Positions 17,300 through 26,533 of a DNA stretch of 64,000 bases are shown piece by piece. Under the pieces are notes generated by a model. It was given only the letters and a program-made list of their open reading frames with translations, was not told the DNA's origin and did no database searches. Position 1 is the first letter of the stretch. Every line of letters starts with the position of its first letter. The translations under genes and the position numbers were made by a program. The DNA comes from Devosia sp. SL43 (GTDB taxonomy: Bacteria; Pseudomonadota; Alphaproteobacteria; Rhizobiales; Devosiaceae), in NCBI RefSeq assembly GCF_021729885.1, contig NZ_CP063401.1, positions 1,054,001 to 1,118,000 on the forward strand, given 5' to 3'.

Positions 17300-17424
17300 G
17301 ACGGCACCGCCACAAGTTCGTTTGCCCGACGAAAATGGCGAGAGTCCAAGTCGGGGTTGTGAAGGGTGGGTGACGGTTGTTTGACGACCTTCACCTGTCC
17401 CTATGCGGGAGCGGTGAGAATGCC

Positions 17425-18222
17425 CTACCCCGCCGCGCGTCGCAGGCGGAACTTCTTCGGCTCGCCCGCGATCATCTCCGTCCACTTGATCAGCTCGAAC
17501 GCCCCTTCAGGCGTCTCAACGATCGCGGTGCAGCTTTCCACCCAATCACCGGTATTGATGTAGTGGATGCCCAGCCGGTCATGCATGTCCGCGAAGTGGA
17601 TATGGCCGCAGATGACGCCATCCACGCCCGATTCCTTGGCCTCATGCACCAGCGCTTCCTCGAATCGCCCGATGACCGAAACGGCGTTCTTGACCTTCTG
17701 CTTGGCCCAGGCGCTGAGCGACCAGTATTGCAGACCCAGCCGTCGGCGCACCCAGTTGATGGCGATATTGACGCGGAGAGCGGCATTGTAGGCCCAGTCG
17801 CCGACATGGGCGAGCCACTTGGCGTTCATCACCACCACGTCGAACTGGTCGCCGTGAATGACGAGATAGGTCTTGCCAGTCGCCGTCGTATGGACAGTGC
17901 GGTCGACGAATTCGACCTCGCCGAAATACGTGCCCAGATACTCGCGCAGGAATTCGTCGTGATTGCCCGGCAGGTAGATGACCTTGGTGCCGGCATTGGC
18001 TTTGTCGAGCAGCAGTTGGACCAGCAGATTGTATTCGCTGGGCCAATGCCACGCCTTGGCGAGGCGCCAGCCATCTATGATATCGCCGACGAGGTAGATG
18101 GTCTCGGCATCATGGGCGCGGAGGAACTCGATGAGCTGACCGACCCGGATCGGCTTCATGCCCAGATGCACGTCCGATATGAACATCGCCCGGACCTGTC
18201 GGACTTCGCGGTCATCCGCCAT
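17425..18222 (-). CDS. LpxH-like metallophosphoesterase (UDP-2,3-diacylglucosamine diphosphatase family)
   Basis: Protein of 265 residues with the calcineurin-like metal motifs in order: SDVHLG, VGDIIDGW, GNHDE, HGDQFD and CGHIHFAD. These are the five phosphoesterase blocks with all metal ligands present. The family contains LpxH, which makes lipid X in lipid A synthesis, and related lipid phosphatases; this longer version (265 residues, with a WVRRRLGLQYWSLSAWAKQ insert) may act on another phospholipid. Start is ATG 18222 rather than the TTG just before it. It lies 125 bp upstream of the glycosyltransferase on the same strand. Confidence 0.85.
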   Translation of the reverse strand: MADDREVRQVRAMFISDVHLGMKPIRVGQLIEFLRAHDAETIYLVGDIIDGWRLAKAWHWPSEYNLLVQLLLDKANAGTKVIYLPGNHDEFLREYLGTYFGEVEFVDRTVHTTATGKTYLVIHGDQFDVVVMNAKWLAHVGDWAYNAALRVNIAINWVRRRLGLQYWSLSAWAKQKVKNAVSVIGRFEEALVHEAKESGVDGVICGHIHFADMHDRLGIHYINTGDWVESCTAIVETPEGAFELIKWTEMIAGEPKKFRLRRAAG

Positions 18223-18310
18223 CAAGCAACGACTCCTGCCTACTGGGAGCGCACTTTATATGGCGATGGGGACGGAGGGAACCGCTGGCGGTGGCGAAGG
18301 TGGGGAAAGC

Positions 18311-19405
18311 CTACCGTATCCCACCCTTCAACGCGACGATCCGCTGATAGCTCGCCTCGATCCGCGCGGCAAAGGCCGGATCTGCAGCGGCCTGCGCCAT
18401 CAGAATATCCAGCACTTCCTGCCCCAGGCTCGCGCGATACTTGGCCGTGTTGGAGAACAACAGCACATCCGTTCCGGCGCGCACCGCCTGCGTCACTGTC
18501 TGCTCAAGCGTGAAGTGGTCGCGGATGGCACCCATTTCGAGGTCGTCGCTGATCACCACGCCATCAAAACCCAACTCGTCGCGCAGCACGCCGGTGATCC
18601 ATTGTGGCGACAGCGAAGACGGCGTCTGGGCGTCGGCGTCCGAATAGTCGGCGTGATAGAGGTGCCCCACCATGACCATGTCGACCTCCCCCGCCCCAAT
18701 CAGTGCGCGATAGGGATCGAGCTCCTCGGGCTTCCAGGTCTGGGTGATGTCGACGAAACCTTCGTGGCTGTCGGCAGTGGATGAGCCGTGGCCGGGAAAA
18801 TGCTTCAGCGCTGTCAACATGCCAGCCTGGTGATGGGCATCGATAAACGCCGCATCATAGCTCGCGACCACCGCCGGATCGGCGCTGAACGAGCGCCCGA
18901 ACTTGGCAATCACCTGGTTGTTCGGATTGAGATTAACGTCGGCGACCGGTCCAAAATTGACAGTAAAGCCCAGCTCGGCCAGTGACGCAGCCATTGTGGA
19001 ATAGATGGATTTGGCCTGGGCCGGCGTATTGTTGGCGGCGATGCTGGCGGCATTGGGGATTTCGGTGAACCCGACATCCTTCGTCATGCGCTCGACCGCC
19101 CCACCCTCCTGATCGACGGTAATGAAGGGCGGCAGATCAGGCGAAGCAGCGCGGAAGGCAGCATTCATCTCGGCCACTGCGCCCAAGCCCTTGACGTTGG
19201 TCTTGAGCAGCATCACGCCGCCCAACCGCCCAGCCGCCAGTTCGGCCCGCAGGGCTTCGACCGAGGCATCGTCCGCCTCATCGCCCTGGAAGCCAACGAC
19301 GATCATCTGCCCAGCCATTTGCTCGAGCGTTGCGGCATGGGCTGCGCCTGCCGGCGCGAGCGAAAGCAGGGCGGCGATGGCAAGGCGGCTGAAAGATGGG
19401 GTCAC
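18311..19405 (-). CDS. Secreted GH3 beta-N-acetylhexosaminidase (NagZ-like)
   Basis: Glycoside hydrolase family 3 enzyme of 364 residues. A cleavable signal peptide ends at AAHA (about residue 24), which separates it from cytoplasmic NagZ. KHFPGHGSSTADSH is the histidine-loop motif of the NagZ group, where a His/Asp dyad serves as acid/base, and VISDDLEM carries the predicted nucleophile Asp. It should remove beta-linked N-acetylglucosamine from muropeptides or other glycans in the periplasm or outside the cell. The start is GTG (19405); no internal ATG would keep the signal peptide. Confidence 0.87.
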   Translation of the reverse strand: MTPSFSRLAIAALLSLAPAGAAHAATLEQMAGQMIVVGFQGDEADDASVEALRAELAAGRLGGVMLLKTNVKGLGAVAEMNAAFRAASPDLPPFITVDQEGGAVERMTKDVGFTEIPNAASIAANNTPAQAKSIYSTMAASLAELGFTVNFGPVADVNLNPNNQVIAKFGRSFSADPAVVASYDAAFIDAHHQAGMLTALKHFPGHGSSTADSHEGFVDITQTWKPEELDPYRALIGAGEVDMVMVGHLYHADYSDADAQTPSSLSPQWITGVLRDELGFDGVVISDDLEMGAIRDHFTLEQTVTQAVRAGTDVLLFSNTAKYRASLGQEVLDILMAQAAADPAFAARIEASYQRIVALKGGIR

Positions 19406-19599
19406 GGGGCGGTCCGGGCTGGAATCACCCGGCGACGATGACTGGCAAATGCAGCCAAAACAATGGCCAGACGTTCAATAGATGCGGCGCCACCCCCGTT
19501 TGGGGGATGTGTTTCATGTTACCTGACAGCAAGTTATATCAGGTGACTTGGAGCGTGGGCCGTTTTTCAACCTTCCGGCCCATGAAGCCGTTGCCTTGA

Positions 19600-19629
19600 T
19601 CGGGCGGAGATCTTGGGGTCTCCGCCCGA
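19600..19629 (-). terminator. Hairpin downstream of the GH8 gene
   Basis: A 10-bp stem (TCGGGCGGAG / CTCCGCCCGA) six bases beyond the GH8 stop. There is no T-run on the minus strand, so it may terminate weakly or stabilise the mRNA end. Confidence 0.5.
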
Positions 19630-19634
19630 GATTT

Positions 19635-20885
19635 TCAGGGCGAGGCCCAATGCCCGCTCATGGCAATCATGCTCAATAGCTTCAGCGTGTTGCCGAAATA
19701 GTCCTCATCCGCGACCGGCTTGTCGACCACATCCGCCCAGATCGCGTCGAGCCAGGCCTGGTTGGCCGGATCGATCATTGCCGCCACGCCGAACGGCGCG
19801 ACGAAGGCCATGGAATTCTCGCCGTGGTTGGGCAGCGTCGAACCATCGAGCCCATAAGTGTCAGCGATCTTGGTTGGATCGTCTCCAGTGCTGGCGCGTA
19901 TCCACGCATTGACCGGATCGATGGCAGCCTTGGCACGGGCCTCGCCAAACGTCAGGTAATCCAGCGCGATCCGCCATGGATAGCGGCCGGCATTCCAGGA
20001 ATACATCCCGTCGGCCTCGCCTTCGAGAAACACCGCATCGGCGGGGCGCGGTACCGTATCGAGATCGACGATGAAGTCGGGCATGAGCCCAGTTCCGGCC
20101 GCGTGACTGGCCCGCACCGCGTCGATGATCGCGTAGGTGCGGTCGAGCACGCTGTACCAGTCGACCTGGCCGGATGCCTCGGCGAAAGCCCGCAAATGCG
20201 AAGTCATAAAATCGGACGAGCGGGTGGTGTTGCGGAAATAGGTGTCGTCTGGACGCAAGGCCCAGTCGCCGATGCCCAGATGCATGCCTACCGGCTCGAC
20301 CTCGTAGGCCATGATGGCATCCATCGTGGCCCGTGCCTCTGCGGCATAGTCCAACTCTCCCGCACTGCCCCAGACCTTGTCGGCGAGCAGCAGCGCGTAG
20401 GCAATGTCGAGATCGCCGTCCGTGGCGGTGTTGGTGCCGCCCACATCGTCACCGGCATCGGCACAGCCTTCCACTTGGTTCCAGGCCAGCAGATGGGGCG
20501 AGGACAGCGATGGGTGATCGTGAAAATACCGGACCATGGCGTCGAAGTCGGCATGGGCATCGGAATCGACGTCGGCCATCATCACCAGTGCCAGCATGCC
20601 ATAGCCATGGGCCTCGGAGACGGTGATCGTATGGGCTTCGGTGCCGCCATAAACCGGTTTGTCGTCACCGCCGACATCGACATAGGCCCGGCCCTCGCCG
20701 CAGCCATAGGTGAAGTAGGTGGACTTCCACTGCTGGTAAAAGTCGAGCAGTTGCGCGTCACGGGTGGCGGCGGGGACGTTGGGGAAAATGGCGTTGGCAA
20801 TATAGGGCGCGGCAATGGTGGGGACAGTCAGCAGGGCAAGAGCCGACATTGATGCTAGCGGGGTGCGCAAGACCGTCTCCGTCAT
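19635..20885 (-). CDS. Secreted glycoside hydrolase family 8 (endoglucanase-like)
   Basis: Protein of 416 residues. A signal peptide-like N-terminus (MTETVLRTPLASMSALALL) precedes the GH8 barrel. SEAHGYGMLALVMM contains the family general-acid glutamate and ATDGDLDIAYALLLADKVWG is the diagnostic GH8 signature with catalytic Asp. GH8 enzymes cleave beta-1,4 glucan, chitosan or xylan; the substrate here is open, though self-made cellulose or exopolysaccharide is a common target. Start ATG 20885 is chosen because it gives the signal peptide; the frame is open 19 codons further. A neighbour in the same orientation, the GH3 enzyme, is also exported. Confidence 0.88.
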   Translation of the reverse strand: MTETVLRTPLASMSALALLTVPTIAAPYIANAIFPNVPAATRDAQLLDFYQQWKSTYFTYGCGEGRAYVDVGGDDKPVYGGTEAHTITVSEAHGYGMLALVMMADVDSDAHADFDAMVRYFHDHPSLSSPHLLAWNQVEGCADAGDDVGGTNTATDGDLDIAYALLLADKVWGSAGELDYAAEARATMDAIMAYEVEPVGMHLGIGDWALRPDDTYFRNTTRSSDFMTSHLRAFAEASGQVDWYSVLDRTYAIIDAVRASHAAGTGLMPDFIVDLDTVPRPADAVFLEGEADGMYSWNAGRYPWRIALDYLTFGEARAKAAIDPVNAWIRASTGDDPTKIADTYGLDGSTLPNHGENSMAFVAPFGVAAMIDPANQAWLDAIWADVVDKPVADEDYFGNTLKLLSMIAMSGHWASP

Positions 20886-20939
20886 GAGGTCGTATTGAGC
20901 TATGGAGCGACTGCAGCGAGGCGCGAAATTTCTCCCACA

Positions 20940-20982
20940 CACAATCGCTTCCTGCGAATCAAGTCCGCCGGAAGCGATTGTG
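20940..20982. repeat. Perfect 13-bp inverted repeat between acs and the GH8 gene
   Basis: CACAATCGCTTCC at 20940-20952 and its exact complement at 20970-20982, with a 17-base loop. It sits 26 bases after the acs stop and about 55 bases upstream of the GH8 start. It has no T-run, so it may be a transcript-end stabiliser, a weak terminator or an operator. Confidence 0.6.
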
Positions 20983-21007
20983 GTAGGTGAAAACCGGGGT
21001 CTGGGAC

Positions 21008-22954
21008 CTACCGGTTCTGCCGATTCTCGATCAGGTCGTTGACCACAGCTGGATCAGCCAGCGTCGATGTATCGCCCAGTGATCCGAAGTCGTTTTCGGC
21101 CACCTTGCGCAGGATGCGGCGCATGATCTTGCCGGAGCGGGTCTTGGGCAGGCCGGGGGCCCACTGAATGAGGTCCGGCGTGGCAATCGGTCCAATTTCC
21201 TTGCGCACCCAGTTCTTGAGCTCGATGCGCAGTTCGTCGCTGCTGGTCTCGCCGGCCATCAGGGTGACGTAGCAATAGATGCCCTGCCCCTTGATGTCGT
21301 GCGGGTAGCCGACCACCGCTGCTTCACTGACCTTGGGATGAGCCACCAGCGCGCTTTCGACTTCGGCGGTGCCGAGCCGGTGGCCCGAGACGTTGAGCAC
21401 GTCGTCGACACGGCCAGTGATCCAGTAGTAGCCGTCGTCGTCTCGGCGGGCGCCGTCACCGGTAAAATAATAGCCCTTGTAGGTCTCGAAATAGGTCGAG
21501 ACGAACCGGCCATGATCGCCCCAGATCGTGCGGGCCTGTGCCGGCCAGCTATCCTTGATGGCAAGGACGCCTTCCGCCTTGGTCTGCTCCTGCAACTTGC
21601 CTTCGGGCGACAGCATGACCGGCTGCACACCGAAGAACGGCTTGGTCGCCGAACCCGGCTTGGTCGCAATGGCGCCGGGAAACGGTGCGATCATGTGGCC
21701 GCCGGTTTCGGTCTGCCACCAGGCATCGACGATCTCGCAGCGCCCCTTGCCAACCTTGTTGTAGTACCAGAGCCAGGCTTCGGGATTGATCGGTTCACCC
21801 ACCGTGCCGAGCAGGCGAAGGCTCGGCATGTCGTGTTTTTCGACATATTGCGGACCCGCTCCCATCAGGGCGCGGATGGCGGTCGGCGCCGTGTGGAAAA
21901 TTTTGACCTTGTGCTTTTCCACCACCTGCCAGAAGCGGCTGGCGTCGGGATAGCTGGGAATGCCCTCGAACATCAGGCTGGTCGCGCCATTGGCCAATGG
22001 GCCATAGACGATGTAGCTGTGCCCGGTGACCCAGCCGACGTCGGCCGTGCACCAGAATATCTCGCCGCGCTTGTAGTCAAAGCTCAGCTCGTGGGTGAGC
22101 GAAGTATAGAGGATGTAGCCGCCCGTAGTGTGCAGCACGCCCTTGGGCTTGCCGGTGGAGCCGGAGGTGTAGAGAATAAACAGCGGGTCTTCCGCGTTCA
22201 TCGGCTCGGGATCGTTGAACGGCTCGACGCCTGCGGCAGCCTCATGCCACCACACGTCGCGGCTGCCCTTCATGGCGACATCCGCACCGGTATTGTGCAC
22301 GACCAGCACCTTGGACACGCCGGGACAATCCTCCAGCGCCTTGTCGACATTCTTCTTGAGCGGCACAGTCTTGCCGCCGCGGCGGCCTTCATCGGCCGTG
22401 ATGACGAGGGAGGAATCGCAATCATTGATGCGGCCAGCCAGCGCATCGGGCGAGAACCCGCCGAACACCACCGAATGCACCGCGCCGATCCGGGCGCAGG
22501 CCAGCATGGCATAGGCCGCCTGCGGAATCATCGGCAGGTAGATGGTGACGCGGTCGCCCTTGCGGACGCCAAGCGATTTCAAAACGTTGGCGCAGCGGCA
22601 GACCTTTTCGTGCAGCGTGCGATAGGTGATGTGCTCGGCGGGCGCATTCGGATCATCCGGTTCCCAGATCAGCGCAACGTCGTCGCCATGCTCAGCCAGG
22701 TGCCGGTCAATGCAGTTGTACGACACGTTGAGAATGCCGTCCTCGAACCACTTGATCGACACGTCCGGATATTGGAACGTGGTGTTCTTGATCTTGGTCG
22801 GGAATTTCACCCAGTCGAGACGCTTGGCCTGCTCGGCCCAGAAGCTATCCGGATCACTGACCGAACGGGCATACATCTCGTCATATTGGGTCTTGGTGAC
22901 GTGGGTGCGTGCGATCGCAGCCGCACTTGGCTGGAATACGAGCTGCTCGCTCAT
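21008..22954 (-). CDS. acs: Acetyl-CoA synthetase
   Basis: AMP-forming acetate-CoA ligase of 648 residues that activates acetate through acetyl-AMP to acetyl-CoA in the cytoplasm. The adenylate-forming P-loop [39 protein letters not shown] and the C-terminal [12 protein letters not shown] are all present; the lysine of the last motif is the residue acetylated to switch the enzyme off in other bacteria. Start ATG 22954 has a strong GGGAGGA site; the frame is open 34 codons upstream without family similarity. It is divergent from a GNAT-like gene at 23149. Confidence 0.95.
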   Translation of the reverse strand: MSEQLVFQPSAAAIARTHVTKTQYDEMYARSVSDPDSFWAEQAKRLDWVKFPTKIKNTTFQYPDVSIKWFEDGILNVSYNCIDRHLAEHGDDVALIWEPDDPNAPAEHITYRTLHEKVCRCANVLKSLGVRKGDRVTIYLPMIPQAAYAMLACARIGAVHSVVFGGFSPDALAGRINDCDSSLVITADEGRRGGKTVPLKKNVDKALEDCPGVSKVLVVHNTGADVAMKGSRDVWWHEAAAGVEPFNDPEPMNAEDPLFILYTSGSTGKPKGVLHTTGGYILYTSLTHELSFDYKRGEIFWCTADVGWVTGHSYIVYGPLANGATSLMFEGIPSYPDASRFWQVVEKHKVKIFHTAPTAIRALMGAGPQYVEKHDMPSLRLLGTVGEPINPEAWLWYYNKVGKGRCEIVDAWWQTETGGHMIAPFPGAIATKPGSATKPFFGVQPVMLSPEGKLQEQTKAEGVLAIKDSWPAQARTIWGDHGRFVSTYFETYKGYYFTGDGARRDDDGYYWITGRVDDVLNVSGHRLGTAEVESALVAHPKVSEAAVVGYPHDIKGQGIYCYVTLMAGETSSDELRIELKNWVRKEIGPIATPDLIQWAPGLPKTRSGKIMRRILRKVAENDFGSLGDTSTLADPAVVNDLIENRQNR

Positions 22955-23148
22955 ACTATCCTCCCTTATCTCTCCCGGCTTCCGTTCTAGTGACCCACCC
23001 TGCGCCGAGCAAGGGCTTGTCGCTGCGACTAATTGGGTAAGTCTGCGCAACGGCATGGGTACACGCCATTAACTGCCCGGAGCCTCGGCGCTTCGAGCCA
23101 TTGCTGCCCGATGGTATGGTGCAGCATTATCGGATCGGAGTATCCGCC

Positions 23149-23763
23149 ATGAGCGATGCCGTCCTCGAATCTGCCGCCCCTACCGACCAACCAGCAGAGC
23201 GCTCGCCGCTCTACCGGCCGGCGACCTACGCCGATATCGGCCTGGTCTATGGTCGACTGCAGGAAGCCATCGCCACCTCGCCATTCTACAGCGAGGAGTT
23301 CAAGGCATACGAAGCGGCGCGGCTGACCAAGGACTACCTCGCTAGCCTGATCGACGCCGATCCGCACCATGTCATGGTCTTCATGCTCAAGGGCGAGGTG
23401 TCGGGCTTCATGATATCGGGCCCGGAACTGGGCACGCTCTGGCTCTATTGGAGCTACGTCTTCCCCGAAAAGCGCCGCTCGGCCCTCGGTATCACCGGCA
23501 TGCGCGCCTTCATCAACCACTGGGACAATGGCCGCTTCCACAAGATTGCCACCTACACCAAGTCAGGCAACGACCCGGCCGCGGCCATCATGTTGCGCAT
23601 GGGCTACAAGCACGTCGCCACGCTCGAGAAGCACATATTCGGCGAGGACTACCTGCTCTATGAGCGCCCGCTGAACAAAGTGGAGCCCGGCTATGACCGC
23701 GGCACCCAGGGCGGGCTCAGGCACAAGCTGGTACGGAAGCTCAAGCTGGCGTTTGTGAAGTAG
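23149..23763 (+). CDS. GNAT-like acetyltransferase domain protein
   Basis: Protein of 204 residues. Between about residues 20 and 185 it has the order expected of a GNAT fold: an N-terminal helix pair, a HHVMVFMLKGEVSGFMI strand pair, WSYVFPEKRRSALGITGMRA where the acyl-CoA loop should be, and a final YKHVATLEKHIFGEDYLLYE strand region. The Q/RxxGxG/A loop is degenerate, so activity is uncertain. The start ATG 23149 has GGAG ten bases before it. It is divergent from acs with a 194-bp shared control region. A role in acetylating Acs is tempting from position alone but has no support in the sequence. Confidence 0.65.
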   Translation: MSDAVLESAAPTDQPAERSPLYRPATYADIGLVYGRLQEAIATSPFYSEEFKAYEAARLTKDYLASLIDADPHHVMVFMLKGEVSGFMISGPELGTLWLYWSYVFPEKRRSALGITGMRAFINHWDNGRFHKIATYTKSGNDPAAAIMLRMGYKHVATLEKHIFGEDYLLYERPLNKVEPGYDRGTQGGLRHKLVRKLKLAFVK

Positions 23764-23789
23764 GAATACGATCTCAAAATCACCACCGT

Positions 23790-23888
23790 GTCATTCCGGC
23801 GAAGGCCGGAATCCATGTCCGGCCCTATCCGCAAGCACAGTGATTGGGAGGCATACGGACATAGATCCCGGCCTTCGCCGGGATGACA
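23790..23888. repeat. Intergenic palindrome, CATTCCGGCGAAGGCCGGAATCC type
   Basis: The left half (23791-23814) and right half (23864-23886) are complementary versions of ATTCCGGCGAAGGCCGGAAT / ATCCCGGCCTTCGCCGGGAT, each also a hairpin by itself, joined by a variable centre with a further complementary pair (ATGTCCG / CGGACAT). This is a widespread alphaproteobacterial intergenic repeat and lies between two convergent genes. Confidence 0.8.
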
Positions 23889-23920
23889 TCGCAAATGGAG
23901 TGGCGCTAGAGTGCGGCCCG

Positions 23921-25246
23921 CTACTCCGCCGGTACCGGGGCTACGCGCCGATTGCGGAACCACTGCAGCAGCGATACGTCCATCTTGGCGGTGCGCAGGG
24001 CGACCCACCACAACCCGACCGACCACACCGTGATGGCGATGATGGCCGCCAGCGCTGCGCCCATCAGGCCCATCGATGGCACCAGCAGCCAGTTGCAGGC
24101 GATTAGCGAGCCTATGCCCAGGGCAACAAAGGGCAGGCTTGCATAGGGCCGATCATGGATCGACAGGACCAGCGAGGCCGGCCCCATCACCGAGCGGATG
24201 ACCAGCGCCAGGCAGAGCACGGCCAGCGGCGCCGCGCCGGCGGAGAAGCTGGGGCCGAACAGCATCAGCGCGAATGGCGCCAGCACAGCCACACCGCCGA
24301 ACAGGACCACCGAAATCACGCTGGCAACCAAGTTGGCGTCACCAATCTTGCGCTTGAACGCCTCGCGATCGGCCTTGGCCTCGCTCTCGAACATGTCGGG
24401 CATGGTGACGGCATAGACGGCGGCGACGCCGAACGAGATGAGCGAGAACAGGCGCGTGCAAACGCCAAAGATCGCCAGCTCTTCCCGGCTCAGCGTATGA
24501 CTGAGCAGCAGCAGGTCGATATCGAAGAAGAAATCGGTGGCCAGCGAGATCAGCACCCATGGCAGGGCGAAACGCCACCAGCGACGCGGCTCCTCTGCGC
24601 GGACTGGCGCCGTGTCGGGGATACGATCGAGCGAGGTGATGACGAAGCAGAAATGCGTCAGCGCCACCCCGACATATCCGAAGGCGATCGTCCACAGCAT
24701 GTAGGAGAAGCCTTCCACGGGCGTCCCGAAGCCCATGGTGGCGAGGAAGGCGCCCATGACGATCATCGGGCGGAACATGGTATCGGCAAAAAAGCCGGCA
24801 AACGGCCGCTTGAGGCCAACCAGGACGGCGCCGTTGACATAAACCAGCGCCGTGCCGAAGGCGAGCAGCGCCACCGGTACGAAATGCTCGGCGACGACGC
24901 TCTCCCCCTGCCCCAGCAGATTGAGCACGGTGCGACCGCCCAACAGCAGGAGCAGCAGCGCGCCGAACACATGGCCATAGGCGCGCGTGATGAAGACGCG
25001 GAATTGTTGGCGCTCGCCCCTTGCCCGGTATTCGGCGGCAAAGTAGGTGCCCACGGTGTGAAAGCCGAGCGGCATCACCACTGCGATCAGATTCACCGTA
25101 GCGATAACGATAAGATACTCGCCCAGCAGCTCGGGCCCCCACATGCGGGCGATCAGCGCCTGCACCAGGAAAATCAGGCCCGCTCCACCGAGACGGGCGC
25201 CGAAGATGACGGTCGATTGGGAGGCGAGACGCCGGTAGAGACTCAT
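23921..25246 (-). CDS. Polysaccharide flippase, Wzx/MATE-like membrane protein
   Basis: Integral membrane protein of 441 residues with about twelve hydrophobic spans, starting with the typical RLASQSTVIFGARLGGAG segment of the oligosaccharide flippase (Wzx) family. It should move lipid-linked sugar units across the inner membrane. The start overlaps the stop of the FemAB-like gene upstream by four bases (ATGA), so the two are translationally coupled and probably act in the same surface-polysaccharide pathway. No glycosyltransferases or Wzy polymerase lie next to it. Confidence 0.85.
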   Translation of the reverse strand: MSLYRRLASQSTVIFGARLGGAGLIFLVQALIARMWGPELLGEYLIVIATVNLIAVVMPLGFHTVGTYFAAEYRARGERQQFRVFITRAYGHVFGALLLLLLGGRTVLNLLGQGESVVAEHFVPVALLAFGTALVYVNGAVLVGLKRPFAGFFADTMFRPMIVMGAFLATMGFGTPVEGFSYMLWTIAFGYVGVALTHFCFVITSLDRIPDTAPVRAEEPRRWWRFALPWVLISLATDFFFDIDLLLLSHTLSREELAIFGVCTRLFSLISFGVAAVYAVTMPDMFESEAKADREAFKRKIGDANLVASVISVVLFGGVAVLAPFALMLFGPSFSAGAAPLAVLCLALVIRSVMGPASLVLSIHDRPYASLPFVALGIGSLIACNWLLVPSMGLMGAALAAIIAITVWSVGLWWVALRTAKMDVSLLQWFRNRRVAPVPAE

Positions 25247-26424
25247 TCGGAGGCCTCGTCGGTATTGGTCCTCACCTGGTCGCCCTTGGTCTTGGGATTG
25301 CGCCAGCCATCGATGACCCGGCGCAGGTGATAGACCACGTCGCGCGCCGCAAAGGCCCCCGCGCCCAGCAGATAGGCCAGCGGCTTGCTCGCATAATTGG
25401 CCACCGGCGGCACCGGCCGGATCACGCCCGCCTCGCCGACCATGCCTTTCTTGAACTGGTGCAGGCCCTGGAACCCATCGGTACCACCAAGATCGTACCA
25501 GGTGGCGCGGGTGTTATCGCGCAGCCAGCGGATGATCTGCCAGTGCATGAAATAGCCAGCGCGCAAAGGCAGCGCCTGCTCGTTGCTGGCGCCATAGAGG
25601 TAGACTGCTCGATCACCGGCCTTGAAGATCAGCGCCCCATAGACCAGTTCGTCGCCCTGCCGGACGAAGAACAGTTCCGGCCGCAGGGGCTCTTCCATCG
25701 CCATCAAGGCATGAACCGTCTCGTAGGCCGAATGGTCCGAAAACTGTTTGCGGTCCGTCATCGCCGCATAGAGCGTTTCGAACTCGCCGATGCGCTCCGG
25801 CCCGGCACGCTCGAACGTCAGACCGGCCTTGTCCGCCTTATTGAGCTGTCGGCGCCAGTTCTGCGAAAAGCTCTTGCGCTGGCTGGCATCGTCGAGCCGC
25901 AAATTGACGATGTAGCGGCTGGGGAACAGCAGCTCGCTGCCACGCTTGAAGCCGCGGGTCTCCAGCCGCTCATATTCCCGGTTGACCGGTCCGGTGGAAG
26001 CGCGCGGCAGGATGGACAGCATCTGCCCGCGTCGGTCGGCATATTCCGCGATTAGCGCTTCGACCATGCCGGCATGGATGGCGTCGGCCTCGGGGCAGGT
26101 ATTGTCCGCCAGCATCGGTGCCCACTTGGACACCGCAATATAGCCAAGGCGCAGCGGCAAAGGCTGCACCATCATCAGCGACCCGCCGACCACCTTGCCG
26201 TCGAGCAGGAACAGCATCGGCTCCTGCTTCACCGACGGCCAGCGGGTGATGGCAAAGGCGTAGAGCTGTTCCTGGCAGACTTCGTCAAAACCGGCGATCG
26301 TGCGATCCCATTCCTCGCCGCTGACAATGCGCGTCTCAAGCATCGGCGTGGCGGAAACGGCAGCGCGCAGCTTCTGTTGCGGCTCGCTGCCGGTTTGGAT
26401 CAGGCGATCGGCGATCACGGACAT
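25243..26424 (-). CDS. BioF2/FemAB-like acyltransferase (Acetyltransf_6)
   Basis: Protein of 393 residues of the GNAT-related group often called CelD or BioF2-like. The region of residues 165-340 (SQRKSFSQNWRRQLNKADKA through YFMHWQIIRWLRDNTRATWY and LGGTDGFQGLHQFKKG) is the conserved acyltransferase domain. Members work in exopolysaccharide or cellulose modification or transfer amino acids from aminoacyl-tRNA. Coupled by ATGA overlap to the flippase gene. A hairpin lies immediately before its start codon. Confidence 0.8.
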   Translation of the reverse strand: MSVIADRLIQTGSEPQQKLRAAVSATPMLETRIVSGEEWDRTIAGFDEVCQEQLYAFAITRWPSVKQEPMLFLLDGKVVGGSLMMVQPLPLRLGYIAVSKWAPMLADNTCPEADAIHAGMVEALIAEYADRRGQMLSILPRASTGPVNREYERLETRGFKRGSELLFPSRYIVNLRLDDASQRKSFSQNWRRQLNKADKAGLTFERAGPERIGEFETLYAAMTDRKQFSDHSAYETVHALMAMEEPLRPELFFVRQGDELVYGALIFKAGDRAVYLYGASNEQALPLRAGYFMHWQIIRWLRDNTRATWYDLGGTDGFQGLHQFKKGMVGEAGVIRPVPPVANYASKPLAYLLGAGAFAARDVVYHLRRVIDGWRNPKTKGDQVRTNTDEASE

Positions 26425-26430
26425 GATGGG

Positions 26431-26458
26431 TTTCCCGCTCGTATCTTCGAGCGGAAAA
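26431..26458 (-). promoter_or_regulatory. Hairpin covering the ribosome-binding site of the FemAB-like gene
   Basis: On the minus strand, CGCTCG and CGAGCG arms form a 7-bp stem with an outer 3-bp extension after one mismatch. The downstream arm includes the GGGA that would serve as Shine-Dalgarno for the ATG at 26424. It could lower or gate translation; alternatively it is a by-product of a transcript end. Confidence 0.4.
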
Positions 26459-26533
26459 CTAGACCGGCAAGATGATCAAATCCCTATAGCATCACGGCAA
26501 ATGCCGCAAAGTTCGGGCGGTGGTTACCAAAGA

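Noticed and set aside
19521..19544. ACCTGA ... TCAGGT inverted repeat resembling a lux box
   Set aside because: Total length is 24 instead of about 20 bases, and the next positions do not match; no LuxI/LuxR gene is in the window.
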